This document shows, in pieces, positions 19,965 through 41,200 of a DNA stretch of 64,000 nt; position 1 is the first letter of the stretch; each line of letters opens with the position of its first letter. This DNA is from Symbiodinium natans (lineage: Eukaryota; Sar; Dinophyceae; Suessiales; Symbiodiniaceae): assembly GCA_905221605.1 (NCBI GenBank), contig CAJNDS010002701.1, forward strand, positions 1,110,614 through 1,174,613. The letters run 5' to 3'. The translations under genes were made by a program, and so were the position numbers. The notes beneath the pieces were generated by a model. It saw nothing but the letters and a program-made list of their open reading frames with translations. It ran no database searches and was not told where the DNA came from.

Positions 19965-20090
19965 CTGACATCCAACGTGAGCTTTGGCGTTTATTCGATG
20001 AAGCAAATACCGAAAAAGACTTTACCTTCCGCGCAACCCTTCCGCGGCTCGGAGACATGTTTTTAAACGGCGAAGATGTTTTTCCGTAGC
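19965..20090 (+). CDS. possible plus-strand exon (unknown)
   Basis: After GGGTCAG the plus strand reads SADIQRELWRLFDEANTEKD then FTFRATLPRLGDMFLNGEDV. Composition is strongly protein-like and better than any minus frame, which would make it one of the few plus-strand exons. It directly follows a TTTAGGG array (19,918-19,946). Unknown family. Confidence 0.35.
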
Positions 20091-20261
20091 CGGTTTCGCG
20101 GGAATCCGTTCTGTAGTCTGAGGCGCGCGTCACCAGAATTCAGCGAAAGCCTACGTGGTTCATATTATTTCAACCCATTTCAACCCCACTCCTTACTTCT
20201 GCGGACGCCCTGTGCCCGCCTGCCGAGTGCAGGAGCTCTCCACCATGAGCACACACAGTAT

Positions 20262-20345
20262 ACCAGGAACTCTCTTTACCTACAGTTTAATGAGACTTAT
20301 TCCTACGAATTAAGGTGAAGCTGTAGGTAAACTGAGTCCCAGGTA
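20262..20345. mobile_element. MITE-like element, family M2
   Basis: CCAGGAACTCTCTTTACCTA at the left pairs with TAGGTAAACTGAGTCCCAGG at the right, with inner TACAGTTTA...CTGTAGG arms. Confidence 0.65.
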
Positions 20346-21171
20346 CACTCATCAAGCCCTGAAGCCGACCCACAGTTGAGCAGGAGGAGGTTTACGGGAG
20401 CTTGTGGGCAGCTGTTTGATTTGCTGTATTATTGAGGATGCAAATTCAGGTAGAATTAGCTTCTAAAGCTACTTCTTGCGTGCGTCAGGTTGGGGTTCAG
20501 TCGGCAACGGAGCCAGGTAAGACAAGCCGACGGCTGAGAGTTCGCAGAATCCGCGAGCAGTTGCTTCCGCGAACCCTTCCGCATTCTTCCGCGTCCACAA
20601 CGGCCAACAAATCACGCGAAGTTTTCTTAAGACTTTCTGGAAGCTCTCTGCTGCATGCCGCCGAAAGAAGCCGGAACAAGGACAGCTGGGGTAACAATCG
20701 GTGCATCAAAGCATCGTGCCCAAACGAACGGCGCCAGTGTCAGCGACGAAGCCGGAGACCTCAGATTTCGTATCGCAATAAACCCTATAAACCCTGAACC
20801 CTAAACCCTGAATTTCCTGACATCATAGCACCGAGGATCTTGAAAGGCATCTTAGCCACAAAGCTCACTCTGCTGTGCTTTCATAGCCAAGTCTCATGTA
20901 GAAAACTGTCTGCATAGCCTCAGCAAACGATCAGAGGCTGTCACCATCTCCGACATGTTCTTCATTTTGAGTTTCTTGTTTATCGATACTTGATGTCACA
21001 CATGTCTTAGCCGGCGGGGTCGTTGTCAATAGTGTTTTTGTTTAATTTTGGGGGGTTCTTAAGTAAATAGTAGCAGGTGGTGTCGTTGCCACACCTGTTT
21101 ACCGACAGTCTCAGGCGGCTGACTCGACACACTTGATGCCGACACCGAACTAGCTAAGCCATGCGTTACAT

Positions 21172-21278
21172 GTGGGTTTGCGAAACTAGGGGGTACCTTA
21201 TGGGGGTCCTGATTATGAACATCCTATTATTTGGGGGTCTATATTGAGGTCTAGGGGGTCTCTTATCGTAAACTCCCA
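21172..21278. mobile_element. MITE-like element, family M7
   Basis: GTGGGTTTGCGAAACTAGGG with GGTACC at the left, and a GGGGTCTCTTATCGTAAACTCCCAC-type end at the right. The region 20,820-22,400 otherwise shows only scattered weak coding potential that I cannot assign. Confidence 0.5.
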
Positions 21279-22410
21279 CCGGGGATGAAGGGCGGGGCGC
21301 CGGGGAGCCAAAACTAAAAATGGTTTGAATAAGAAGCTCCTGAATTTTGTTTCGTCTGGCTTTATATAGATTCCATCTAAAATCTCATCACGAAACCGGC
21401 CCCCAAACAACTTTCCAAGGGAATAGCCCACGAGCTGCCCTGACTCGCTTTTAGTAAATTGCTTCGGTTGCCCGCATTAGTCCGCAGCCACGCTGGCCAG
21501 GGAACTACAAAGCCTGGCAAGCTTAGACCCTCAAGCTTCAAGGCTTCCCCTCAACCCTCGACCCCAAGCCGCCCTGCCCCCAGGCCCCGTCCCAGCCTAT
21601 AGAGGATCCGTTGGGGAAAGGCTTCAACATATGTCTCTGTGGTCAGCCGCGTGTTACTGGGGAGATGCGACTTCGCACGCAAAGATGTGAGTTCACCTAG
21701 CCCCCTGTAAGATTTCTAAGCCCGCGCAAGCCGCCGAATCACCTTGCACCCCTAAGCCCTCATCAGCAGCCCGAGGGGGGCCTAAGTCAGAATGTTTTCA
21801 TGTAGCCACCTAGGGCACATGATCTTATTCCTCGAGCTTCGGTCAAGTCACGCAGCATCGCTGGAGCTCAACTGGCCCTGACCTGCCCTAACCCCTAAAC
21901 ATCCAAATCATCCAAAGCCAGAAATCCTTAGGGTTGAGGGTTTAGGGTTTAGTGTTTAGGGTTCAGGGTCCACCCTTCCTTTCTTAGATCCGACTACGGA
22001 CAATGATCCCCGTAGCCAGGGCAAGCAGCAGTCAGCCCGCTCGATTGAAGGGTCTTCTGCGTGGCCAGCCAGCGCAAGGCAGCGAATACTTCCGAACCTG
22101 ATCCATCGACAGCGACAGCGCCGTGTGTCCACGAGCAGTGGGTCGACTGAGGCTTTCTGACTCCTTTCATTCTATTTCGATTCTACCTGATGAAAACAGG
22201 AATTACAGGCCCGGCAATGGCGGTTCTGCCGGACCACACTGCCATCCCATGCGGATTTCAGCGACATCAGTTGAGTGCCGAGGCACCGAGCACCAGCCAG
22301 AAGCCCCGCAGGTCAAAGTCTGTCTCGCCGTAGGACGTGATGAAGATTCCGATCGAAATCCTCAGTGAACGATTCTTTCTGTCTCATAAGGTTCGCTACA
22401 CCACACGTTA

Positions 22411-22481
22411 CCCTAAACCCTAAACCCTAAACCCTAAACCCTAAACCCTAAACCCTAAACCCTAAACCCTAAACCCTAAAC
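22411..22481. repeat. interstitial telomere-like array (CCCTAAA)n
   Basis: About ten perfect heptamers bordering the exon candidate 22,483-22,605. An opposite-orientation array (22,615-22,670) lies on the other side. Confidence 0.92.
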
Positions 22482-22482
22482 A

Positions 22483-22605
22483 CTGAGACTCCAACAGCAC
22501 GACAGTGGCTGCAATTCCGGCAGAGCCTGAGGCATACTCACCGCTACACGTGACTACATCGGTCCAGCACAGCACGAGACAATGCGAAGCGGAGCTGCAA
22601 TGAGC
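22483..22605 (-). CDS. short exon bracketed by opposing telomere-like arrays (unknown)
   Basis: The minus strand reads AHCSSASHCLVLCWTDVVTC then SGEYASGSAGIAATVVLLES, an open and protein-like 41-codon stretch. Both sides abut heptamer arrays within about 10 bp. Not recognised. Confidence 0.38.
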
Positions 22606-23879
22606 ACTAGTGGGTTTAGGGTTTAGGGTTTAGGGTTTAGGGTTTAGGGCTTTGGGCTTAGGGCTTAGGGTTTCACTTGAAGCGGAAATTTAGGAAGCAA
22701 ACTTAGGAGCGCGACATTTCTCGATGCGCAGAACTGCACCCAAGACCTGGCTTCGCGTCTCAATTTGTAAACTCCCCATATCCCTAAACCCTAAATTTTA
22801 ATCCCTAAACCGTAAACCCTAAACCCTAAACCCTAAACCCTAAACCCTAAACCCTGACTTCGGAGACCCAGTACATTCCTTGTTTGTTTGGGGGAGCATT
22901 GGGCTCCTCGCGTGGCCTCTCATTCCCTCAACGCGCAAGCCTTGACTTCAACTTTCTCCGAGCTCAAGCCTCTCTAGGGTTTAGGGTTTAGGGTTTAGGA
23001 TTTAGGGTTTAGGATTTAGGGTTTAGGGATATGGCCATTTCTCTAAGTTAGGGTCCCTTTGGGGGTCCTGATTAGAAGGCGGACCCTCTTAGGGTACCGA
23101 ACAGGGGACCATCCCCTTTAGAACAATATGGGAACACCCAGGAGCCAAGTAGGTAGTAGGAAGGTGCAAGGCCCCTGGCACCAAAACTCCCAAACCCTCA
23201 AACCACTACACAAGTCACTAAGGAATACACTCGATTTCATATTCGAACCCTATGTCTGAATTGAGGTATATATTCCTTACTTCATGCGAGGAGAGGACTC
23301 CTTTTGCAATCGACTGCAGATTCCCTACACCTGCCTTCCTTCAAACAAGGCAACACAGCTTAAGGTATGTAACCCTGGATGCTAAACCCTTCAGCCGTAC
23401 CCAAAACCCCAAAACCCAAAACCCTCAAAGCCTAAACCCCTAAAGCCTAAACCCTAAACCACAAAACCACCATGCCGAAAACTTTCTGTGGATACCTTAG
23501 CCCTTGTTGGGCTTTCGGTTTAGGGTTGAGGGCTTATGGCTCTTTTAATTGAGGATTTGTCAACCCTAAACCCTAAACTCTAAACCTGAACCCTAAACCC
23601 TAAACCCTAAACCCGAAAAGTCCACCTGCAGTCAGCAACTATGTAAAAGACCCCCCCCCCCAAAAAAAAAAGAAAAAAAAAAAAAACTCAAACCCCGCAT
23701 AGATTGGGATGCTTCCCCCTTATACTAATCAGGGTTTAGGGTTTAGGGTTTACGGTTTATGTTCCCCTTGTACCTAACAATCCTTCAATATGAACTCTAT
23801 AAGGGGATCCGATTATTGGGGGATCAAAGTTGGGGGGGTCCTCTATTTTCGTAACACCCCCATTTCAGTGAGTCTCATG

Positions 23880-24020
23880 ACACCTTAAACCCTAAACTCT
23901 ACCCCTAAACCCTAAACCCTAATGCCTAAACCCTAATGCCTAAACCCTAAACCCTAAACCCGAAACCCTGAACCCTGAACCCTAAACCCTAAACCCTACC
24001 CCTAAACCCCAAACCCCACC
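23880..24020. repeat. degenerate telomere-like array, last one before the array-free block
   Basis: CCCTAAA with CCCTAATG, CCCGAAA and CCCTGAA variants. Beyond a short array near 24,075-24,100 no further heptamer array is seen until about 59.2 kb. Confidence 0.85.
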
Positions 24021-24126
24021 AAGGCTGTGGCCAGGATGAATATCAAGGAAGCCGACCTGCTCAATGGGGGTTAGGGGTTTAGGGCTTAGGGTTTAGGGTT
24101 TCCCCAAAAAGTATAATCTGTAGTAC

Positions 24127-24233
24127 CCAGAGACTCCAATACCCCTTAACTAAGGCATATTCCTTAAACCATATAAGGAACCCTATTATGATTTATGGAA
24201 TATTCCTTAATTAACGGGTATTGGAGTCTCTGG
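24127..24233. mobile_element. MITE-like element, family M1 (best copy)
   Basis: CCAGAGACTCCAATACCCCT at the left is a near-perfect inverse of the right end GGTATTGGAGTCTCTGG. The core holds AATATTCCTTAA palindromes. No coding capacity. Confidence 0.8.
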
Positions 24234-24329
24234 ATAGGAACCCCCAAAAGGGTACCCCTATTGTTGGGAAACTCCCAAACATTCAGAGGAGCTGAAAATC
24301 GAGGCAACTGCAGAATGCATCAAAGGAGC

Positions 24330-25266
24330 TTCAGCATGGTATAGAAGGCAACGGTGATGAACAGAAAGCCTTAAGAAGATGCAGCGCGTATGTACTTGCC
24401 CGGGGGGGGAGGCAAGATTGAAGGCTATGAGGCTCGCACTCATGTTGGACGCAGCCACGTCCAGCGCCGTCATGACTCCGACGAAGGACACGCCGCAGCA
24501 AACAGAACGCCTGAATCTTTCGCTTTCACAAATGGCTCACAGCCTTGAGAACCAAATGAACCCCAAAAGGGTTTATGGTTCATATACCATATACCCCAAT
24601 AAGGGTTATAGTAGTACAGGGTATACGGTCCCAATTTTAGGCTTCCTTTGGCTCACAGGAGAGCTTCGACTGTTGGCACCGGCTGCCTCTGCTTGCCCGG
24701 CGGATGGCAGCTTAATGCCAGGTAAAGCAACGAGAAGCAGCCTTTCAAGACCATGTGACCTGAAAGCAGGCAGAAAAACATGCAGAAACTTCATCGAGAG
24801 CCATGCGTGCATGCCATGTGTGCATGCAACAGCGATGTCAATGCCCGGCTCATGGTGTAGAAAAGCGGAAAGTCGAGTCCGCCTCAAACTTTCACAGGCT
24901 CATCACCAATCTCTGAAGGGACCTTGAGATGAAGCTGCCTTTGCCTGGCCTCTCCAGGACTTCATGACCCATTTGTTCAGCAAGACCAGGGTAATGGATA
25001 CGCCTGAGCTTTAGAGGCGGCCCAAGAGTTACGGGATGTGTAAAGGGCATACCAGAAGAAGAATAAGAAGCGGAAGAAGAAGAAGAAGAAGACGAAGAAG
25101 AAGAAGAAGAAGATGTCTTGAACGCATCGCTGGCGTTCTTGCTGCCTGGTTGCAGTACCATCCTTGGAAGGAAGGATCTCTCCAATCGTGAGGCGTCTTG
25201 AAAGGGGGCTTGGTCATGCAGCATGTACGGGTAGCGCCCCATGCGTGAATCGAGGTACTTATTGCA
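24330..25266 (-). CDS. triose-phosphate/nucleotide-sugar translocator-family gene (partial)
   Basis: Two exons join cleanly. Exon 24,510-24,440 (TTCAG|G ... ATGA|GTGCGAG) encodes SVCCGVSFVGVMTALDVAAS then NM. Exon 24,369-24,330 (TTAAG|GC ... ) encodes SFLFITVAFYTMLK. The joined TALDVAASNMSFLFITVAFYTMLK matches the conserved TALxIxxSNxSLxxIxVxFYTMxK signature of the TPT/SLC35 drug-metabolite transporter superfamily. Upstream, exon 25,266-24,923 (CTACAG|T ... CAAG|GTCCC) is open for 344 bp. It carries a Ser-rich run (from a GAA/AGA tract) and RYPYMLHDQAPFQD. It is probably the cytosolic N-terminus of the same protein, though the connecting exons are unresolved. The substrate cannot be told from this fragment. 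Confidence 0.55.
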
Positions 25267-25307
25267 CTGTAGAAATCTGGGTGGCAGTGGGCAGGTGCAA
25301 ATGCGGC

Positions 25308-25433
<126 letters not shown>

Positions 25434-25924
25434 TTTTTCTTCTGCGTGTGTGTGCGTGACAACTGTGACACCATGTTCCTGGGGGGGGAACAGCGGCAAT
25501 CACAACCACATTGCATGGAAAACAAAGACAGAAAGAGCATCCACAAAAAATCTAACGTCTCCTCAAAGGGAACTTCTCGCATTCGATGTATGGAAGTAGA
25601 ATCTAAGTAGAACTGTCGCAAGAACAACGTCACTCCGGCAGAGGTGTGTGCACGTACTGTGGGGTTCAGCCTTGCCGTGGGGGTTCCCGCCTGTCAGTAG
25701 CTCGGACAGAGGCAGCGCCCCAAAAATGCAGACGCCTTGTACAAACCGCCAGGGACTCTTCCTTCGACGCCCCCTTGCACCCCTGGACCCCCCGTAAACC
25801 CGCCAATGAACCCTTTTGAAACCTCCCTCCCTGACACATTCCCTAAAGCCTTATGAGCCTGCCAGACCTCCGACAGGTTTTCGAATTTCTTGGGCTTTGG
25901 GACATGGGCTGGCCCGGCTGCTTT

Positions 25925-26015
25925 CAATTAGGGTACCTTGTTTGGGTCCTTACTATAAAAGGAATCCTACTAGTTGCGGCTCCATAATAGGGGCCCCTTA
26001 ATTTTTCGGAAACTC
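25925..26015. mobile_element. MITE-like element, family M7
   Basis: TTAGGGTACCTTGTTTGGGT at the left, TAATAGGGGCCCC with TTTTTCGGAAACTCCCC at the right. Confidence 0.5.
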
Positions 26016-26160
26016 CCCATACTTATGGCATCCCTCTACTTCTGCATCTGCCGGAGTCAACCCGGCTCTGCGTCCAAGTCCGCACGATGCCTACTTCGGA
26101 AGGACTCATCATCCCAACACCGCAACCCCTAAATTAAGCCTAGCACCCTGACAGCTTATA

Positions 26161-26254
26161 TACCAGGACGGGCTCTTGGGCCCGATAACCCCCTTAAACA
26201 GACCCTTCATAGGGTTGATTATGGGGACTCTGGGGCCGAAGAGCCGATCCTGGT
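26161..26254. mobile_element. MITE-like element, family M5 (complete)
   Basis: TACCAGGACGGGCTC at the left pairs with GAGCCGATCCTGGTA at the right. The core includes GTAGGGTTGATTATGGGG-type sequence shared with 6,751 and 8,210. Confidence 0.6.
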
Positions 26255-26519
26255 AGACTACTGTAGACCCTTAAATGGGCTTCGTCCAGGTGTCCCAAGA
26301 CCAAGCTGGAGATCAAAAGGGCAGCCGCGGCCCGCGAGTCGGGCTTGGCGCGCTTCACCAATCTGCGGGTGCACTCACCTCATCTTCCCCAGAGCCCAGC
26401 ACCCGCTTCAGGACTTTCCTCGCAAGATCCTAAAACGAAGCTCTGGGGTCCTGAAAAACTATACGAGTAAGGCAGTAGAAGGTTGTGCTTCCTCAATTGA
26501 CGGGTATAAGTTTTTTGCT

Positions 26520-35226
<8,707 letters not shown>

Positions 35227-35227
35227 G

Positions 35228-38200
35228 CTGGCAGCAGCGGCACCACCGATGGAGCTCTTGGCTGCTCTGGGCCGGACTGCAATCCCGGAAGCTGTCAATC
35301 ATTTTCTGTGCCAAGCCTGCTAAGCGTCGAACGGCTCATCTTTGCGCAATGACTGTAGCTAAATATAGGGTGGTGGCGTGTCATTGCACAGCCTACCACA
35401 GTCAGATCAGGTGGCAGGCATTGCTGGTGCTTCGGCACAGTTCTGGTTCTACAGTCTCGACTCTAGGCTCTAGAGTCAGTCTTACGGAGGTCCCACTGCA
35501 AGCAGAATCAAGCAGACACAGGTCCGCTCGCGCGCGACGCAATATCGTGCCACCTCCAGCGACTGAATGTCGTTTGCGTGCTCTCAGAGGCACTTCGCAT
35601 CCCACAAGAGCGACCGGATAGAATGGAAGAAGCTGCTCACGCTGCCACCTGCGGCACAACCCAGGCAGCATGAAACACTAGAAAACGTTCAGTTTCCTTC
35701 GAAGCTTCAACGCGAGATGCACCGCCTTGCTAGCGACTCATCGACGGAGATGGTGGCGCGTACGAGGAGGAAGCAGGAAATTCAAAACACATCATTCATA
35801 AATAATACGAACTGCGCAGAAGATGTGTCTGCGCGCCGGGCCTTGCTTTTCGGTTGGCAGTTGGCTCGGCACCTCCGCTGCAGCAGCAGTCAAGATCATT
35901 CAATCAAGTGGCGCTGCGCTGTGACGGGGGTGCTGGCTTGGCAAGCAGCGACTTTCCCACAGATCCGCCAAATGGTGCTTCGCCCTTCAGACGCTTTTCG
36001 GGGCGCGCCTCGTCCACCTGTGGCCAGGACTGCGGCGCTGCCTTTGGCGCCTGGGGGCTTCCAAAAAGGCACTGCGAAGTGCTGGTATTGCGTGGGAGGT
36101 GGCTGCCGAAGGCTCTCACTCTCACCACTCGCAGGCCCAAAGCCCTGATGGTACAAGGTGTGTATGGGATTCGTCATCATCCTAAAATCAACCCCGCAAC
36201 TCCACAACAAGATACCAGCTGACCGGCTTTGCAACGCTCTGGGGTGGAGGGGTGGGGCCTACGGCCTACGGAACTGCCTCCGAGGGAGGGAGGAGGCGGG
36301 CATCCTCCAGCAACGTAGGGTACAGAGATGCCTCGGCCACGACCGTGCGACGCTTTTGGGGTGTAGGCTTGATGCGTCTCTTTCAGGAGATATTGAAGCG
36401 AGCTCAGCGCTGGGCCCGGCATTCCTGGAGGATCCAGGAGGCCATCCCGGCCGAGGGTACCAAGCTGCAGGGGGGACTGCACACATCAGAAGGTCACAAA
36501 ATCGCATTGTCAGTATGCTTCACATATCATGTAAAACATGGCACTCGAGGGCAGCCGAACCAAATCCAATTCATCAGCTTCAAAACACGAACTAGCGAGC
36601 GGCCTTCCGTCGACGGCCTCGCCGAACTGAGGGCAAACCTCTCCTGAGGCTTGCAGCGGATCGCAGCGGTGTGACGCGTCTTGATGCGTTGTCACACCAG
36701 CTTCAGATTCAGCCAGGCCTCCTGTGGCTCCAATCGAGGTGGAGATGTCCCCTCCCAGCATTGCCTGAAGCTCCGGACGCGTCGCAGGATGTTAACTGCA
36801 GGCCGCTCTGCCTGTTCCTGCTATCCCGGTCCCTCGTCCCCACTTTCTCCCGAGGCCCGCGCCTTCAGAGCCCGCAGGAAGGGGTTCGGGGCGGAGAAGA
36901 CCTCGCGCCAGCAGCACACTCGAGCCGTTCACTCTTGCACGCTCCGACCCGCCGTTCACGCCATGGCGTATGAAGAGTGAAGGACAGCGAGTCCGTGAAG
37001 ATCCGTGAAGGATGACACGACGGCACCCTATACCCTTGCATGGCGCCCCCAAGAGAATACAAGTCATGCGCCCTCGCCTGGCCCGGGAGCTCAAGGCCTT
37101 CAGAGCCACGCAGCGCAAGCTGCCAGCACTTCTGCCTGCACAAATAAGCAAAAAGAAACACCGCGCGCTGCACGGAGCGGAACCCGAAATTGCCCCTTAT
37201 AAGAAATCGCAAAGAAGCTCAACAAAGTGAAACATGAACGACCACGCTTTCTCTCACTCAAGGAAAGCTGGGGAGAAGACGCTATCGCACGTTGTCCACT
37301 GCTTAGTAGCTATAGGAAACTCAGCAACCTCTGGAGGTCTGCACGTCTCCGCGGCGCCTTTCCGTCGCGGGGCTCGCTGCCTGGCGACGTGCGCCGCGTT
37401 TCCGACGCTACGCGAAAGTCATGGAAACTCTCTGGAGGCTGAGATGGGGCTGTAATGGGCTGCAGCATCCCTGTAACGTTGCATTTGCTCCCTGCTCTCC
37501 CTCACCGTTGTGCTACAGTAGATACTCGGAAGTCAACTTTTGGCAGCCCCCGGCATGCCTCCGACGTCTTGAGCGCCAAATCCTGCAACCAGATGCAACG
37601 AGCAATCGGGCAGGAGGGGCAGGTGCTCACGGGTGGTGTTTGGGGGGATGGCAACGTAGCGCTTGCCACGCTTCCCCGGTGTCCTCCAGGCTGTGCCCTG
37701 CGCTGAGATTCGCAAAGCCGTGGCACACCTCACACGCAATGGCGGCCGATCGGCTTTGCATTACCGGTATGCCAGCGATATCTTGAAGCATCTCTGCCCC
37801 TCTCCCGGCCTCCCTCCAGGTGGCCGTACCCAACGCCTGGCGCATAGCGATGGTGACATGACGGTGGCACGATGGTGATGCGCCGTCCCCTGTCTCACGC
37901 ACACGTGCGCACTCAAGTGCGTGGAGACAGGCGCCTTCCTCTGCGCCAAAACCGCAGGAACCACCTGAGATGTGAGGCAAAGACATGGTCGCATGGCATG
38001 GCAAGGCCCTGCGGGCGACGAAAACACCATCCCCGCGTCACCCGTTGTGTGCATGCCTTGCAACTTATAGGTTGGCTTGGCACCCGACTGGCCACAGCAG
38101 CAACTGGATGATGGGGACCATGATGCCTGCAATCAGGCAGGGTACCGCGCTTCCCGCATCGTCTCGCGACATCTGACGCCCCAAGCGCTTCCCCTCTGGC

Positions 38201-41200
38201 CTACCGTCTTGTCCAGACGCATCTGCTTCAAGCAGGTTCCAATGCTGCCTCGATGGAATGACAGACCACGGTGCCGGGTGTACGGTGTTGGGGAGATGCG
38301 AGACGCAGAGCAAGCGAGAGGGAGAACTGTAGAGAATTGCGAGAGAGGAAAAGAAGCCGAAGAAAACAACACGCCTGCAAACGCACACGCCTGCAAACAA
38401 TGCTGGCGTCAAACCGCAGACCAGCGCAAACCTGCTTCCGGGACCGCGGCGGAGAGCCAGCGCTTCGTCCAGATCATCCGGGACGTCCTCTGCTTCCGGC
38501 ATCTCCTGTGCTGAGCAGAGGGCAAGGAAAACATGTCTGCGCTGCGCTGAATCTGCAGCGCTGCTTCATGCTGCTCCATGCTGCTCCATGCTGCCTCGCA
38601 ACACTTGGCTCCTCCTGGCCATGATGGACCGGTGATGCCTTGGGGCTCGCCCAGGGTGACACGAAATCCTCCCAGGTCTGCTTTTGCTAACCTGCTAGAC
38701 AATGTGGCCCCTGCGCCTGGACGACTTCGCACTGCGCACTACGCATCACTATACGCTGCGTGCCTGAGGGGCTGGAGGGGTCCATAATAATTCAAGAGAC
38801 CCGGTCCTGGTACAAGTGCAGCAGGGACGGCACGGGGAGGACCGGCGGGGGCCTGCTTTCGAGCCACTTCGTGAAGATGAGGTCTGCATAGCTACTGCAT
38901 ATAGCTGTCCGCACTCTGCAGGCTGCTACTTGCGGCGTTTGCTGGCATCCTACTCTTTCCTATCGACTTCAATGCCAGGTGCCCGAGGCCGGCGCTTGGG
39001 CGAGTCCGCCATGCATGGCCGGACGTACTGGCAGCGCTCCACAAAGCTCCAATCGCCACACGCGTCGCACGCGAATTCACATGCGCCGACGCAGCTCAAG
39101 CGGCAGCTCAACAGATATGCCCAGCATCGCTCAACGAATGGACCGGCCTGAGGCTGGACCTCCTCCTGGTGCCGCACGGCCTGTCTCCAGAAAACCCTGT
39201 GCTGCGAGTGTCTCACTTCATGCCGTGGCCGGTACCAGAATGAGGAGCTGCGGCAGCAGCAGCGCGGCGAAGATCTGGTCGGCGATGGCCTGCGCGGCCG
39301 CGAGAATGGAACAGAAGCAGCGCCGGGCCGACATGGGCAGACTCTGGCAAGATGGGCTCAGACCAATGGCATCCAATGGCACGAAGTAGCACAGTGGTGA
39401 ATATGGTATATATATATATGTAAATATGTGATTGTCACTATTTTTCGTTCGTATAATCATCCTGACATATCATCCTGTGTCACATGTGCTCCGCAGTGGG
39501 GAGATGTGGAGAGATGCCAGCGCTGCGGCGCCTGTGTAACCCAAGGCAGCCCAAGGCCCAACAACTCCGCCACGAACTCGAGGATGTCCTGAACTTCCCA
39601 CGATTCACAAAGCCCCGAATCGTTCCGAGAACTTCCTCTTACAACTTCATGCTGACCTCCTATATGTAAAAAACAAGCACGGTCGCCTCCTCGGAGTTCG
39701 TTGCGGCCTTGAAAGCCGAGGCATCCTGCTCGCGGGCCGCCACCGCAACCGCCACCTCAGCCGGCACTGTCGGCGCCTCCCTTCGACTCCGAAACCATCA
39801 TCTACAAAGATATCATCTATTGTTTTGAAAGGCAGCAATGCAATGTAAGATGCCAGATTACATCAACAAGCTTGCAGCGCCGAGCTGCCCAGATGGAGCG
39901 CAGCGCATCGACCAAGCGTGGCAGGAGGTCGTCTTCCAAGACCTAGAAGCACTGGGCCGCCGATCTTGAAGCAAGTTCCGACATCCGGGATGTGGGGGGG
40001 GATGCACTCGGACACAGGGCCTCCACCGCGGCTGCCCGCACCTCGGCCGCCGGGCACGGCGCGGCGCGGCAGCGAATGTTTTTGGTTGCTCTGGTGCACA
40101 CATGTGCATATATGTGAGCCGAGTGGCGCGAGGGTCTTTGACCTGCAAGATGCCTCAGCTTGCTGCGCGAGAACTGAGCAGCATCGGGTGCAGAGTCGAG
40201 CTTATAGAGAGAGAGGGAGCGCTGGCTGCTTCCCAGCCGCGGAGGCAGGCTACCCGCGCGCTGGTGGAGGCCAGGTTCTCCGGATGCATGATGAACCTCG
40301 CAGCCTGACCAGCAACTAAACTTCCGAAGTCCGCAGCACATGTCGTTCGACTCGAATTGCACACCGCCTCCTTCAAGACGGGCAGGACGGTTGCCTGTGA
40401 GGTACAACGAATGTCAACGATGCAACCATGCATACCCATTTCAAATGAAATGAGTATACGTGCAGTAGGGTACTTCTTATACCTAGGGCACAATAGACAA
40501 TGCGCCCAAGGATGTCATCCGACTGCTGGAGATGCCAGACCACAGCATTATACTGATGACTCTACGACTGGCGTTGCCAAAGACCTTGCAAGGAACACAC
40601 ACGGACTGCGGATGATTGCGGAGGTCTGAAGATGCCGGCTGGCGGGCCTGGTCCTCGGCGTCAGCCACTTCAAGGGCAGCCTTATACAGGGCCCAAATGG
40701 GCCGAGTTGGCGGACGCGGGACGCGAGTGGCAAGATTTGGAGACTGCCGCCGAGCACAGGGCGGGCATGAGCAGCCGCTCCGCCGTCCTCAAAGGACGAG
40801 AACGGAGTCCAAAAGTACTCAAACGTGCGATGGCATCTCCGCGGCAAGAACGTGCTCAGGGCTGGGCTCTGCGGTCACTCTCATGGCCAAGTGCTTGACG
40901 ATGTGGACGTAGAACGCCTGGGCTCCCGCAGTCTCTCACTTTCAATCATCTTTCATCCCTCTCTCGCTCCCTCCTGGCTCCCTCCAGCTCCCTCCCTCTT
41001 GCTAACTCCCTCCTCTCATCAGAGCTCCCCCATGAGTTCTCGTTTTGCATGTGTGTGCGAGCTCATTCGTCATCAGCGTGCTCATGAACAGCCAGGGTCT
41101 CCCAGACCTCGAAAGGGCCCCCGGCCAGGCTGTCATCCGTTGGGAGCTCCGGCCTGGGCTCCGGCAACTACTCCAAGGCTCCGCAGAGCCAGAGGCATGT

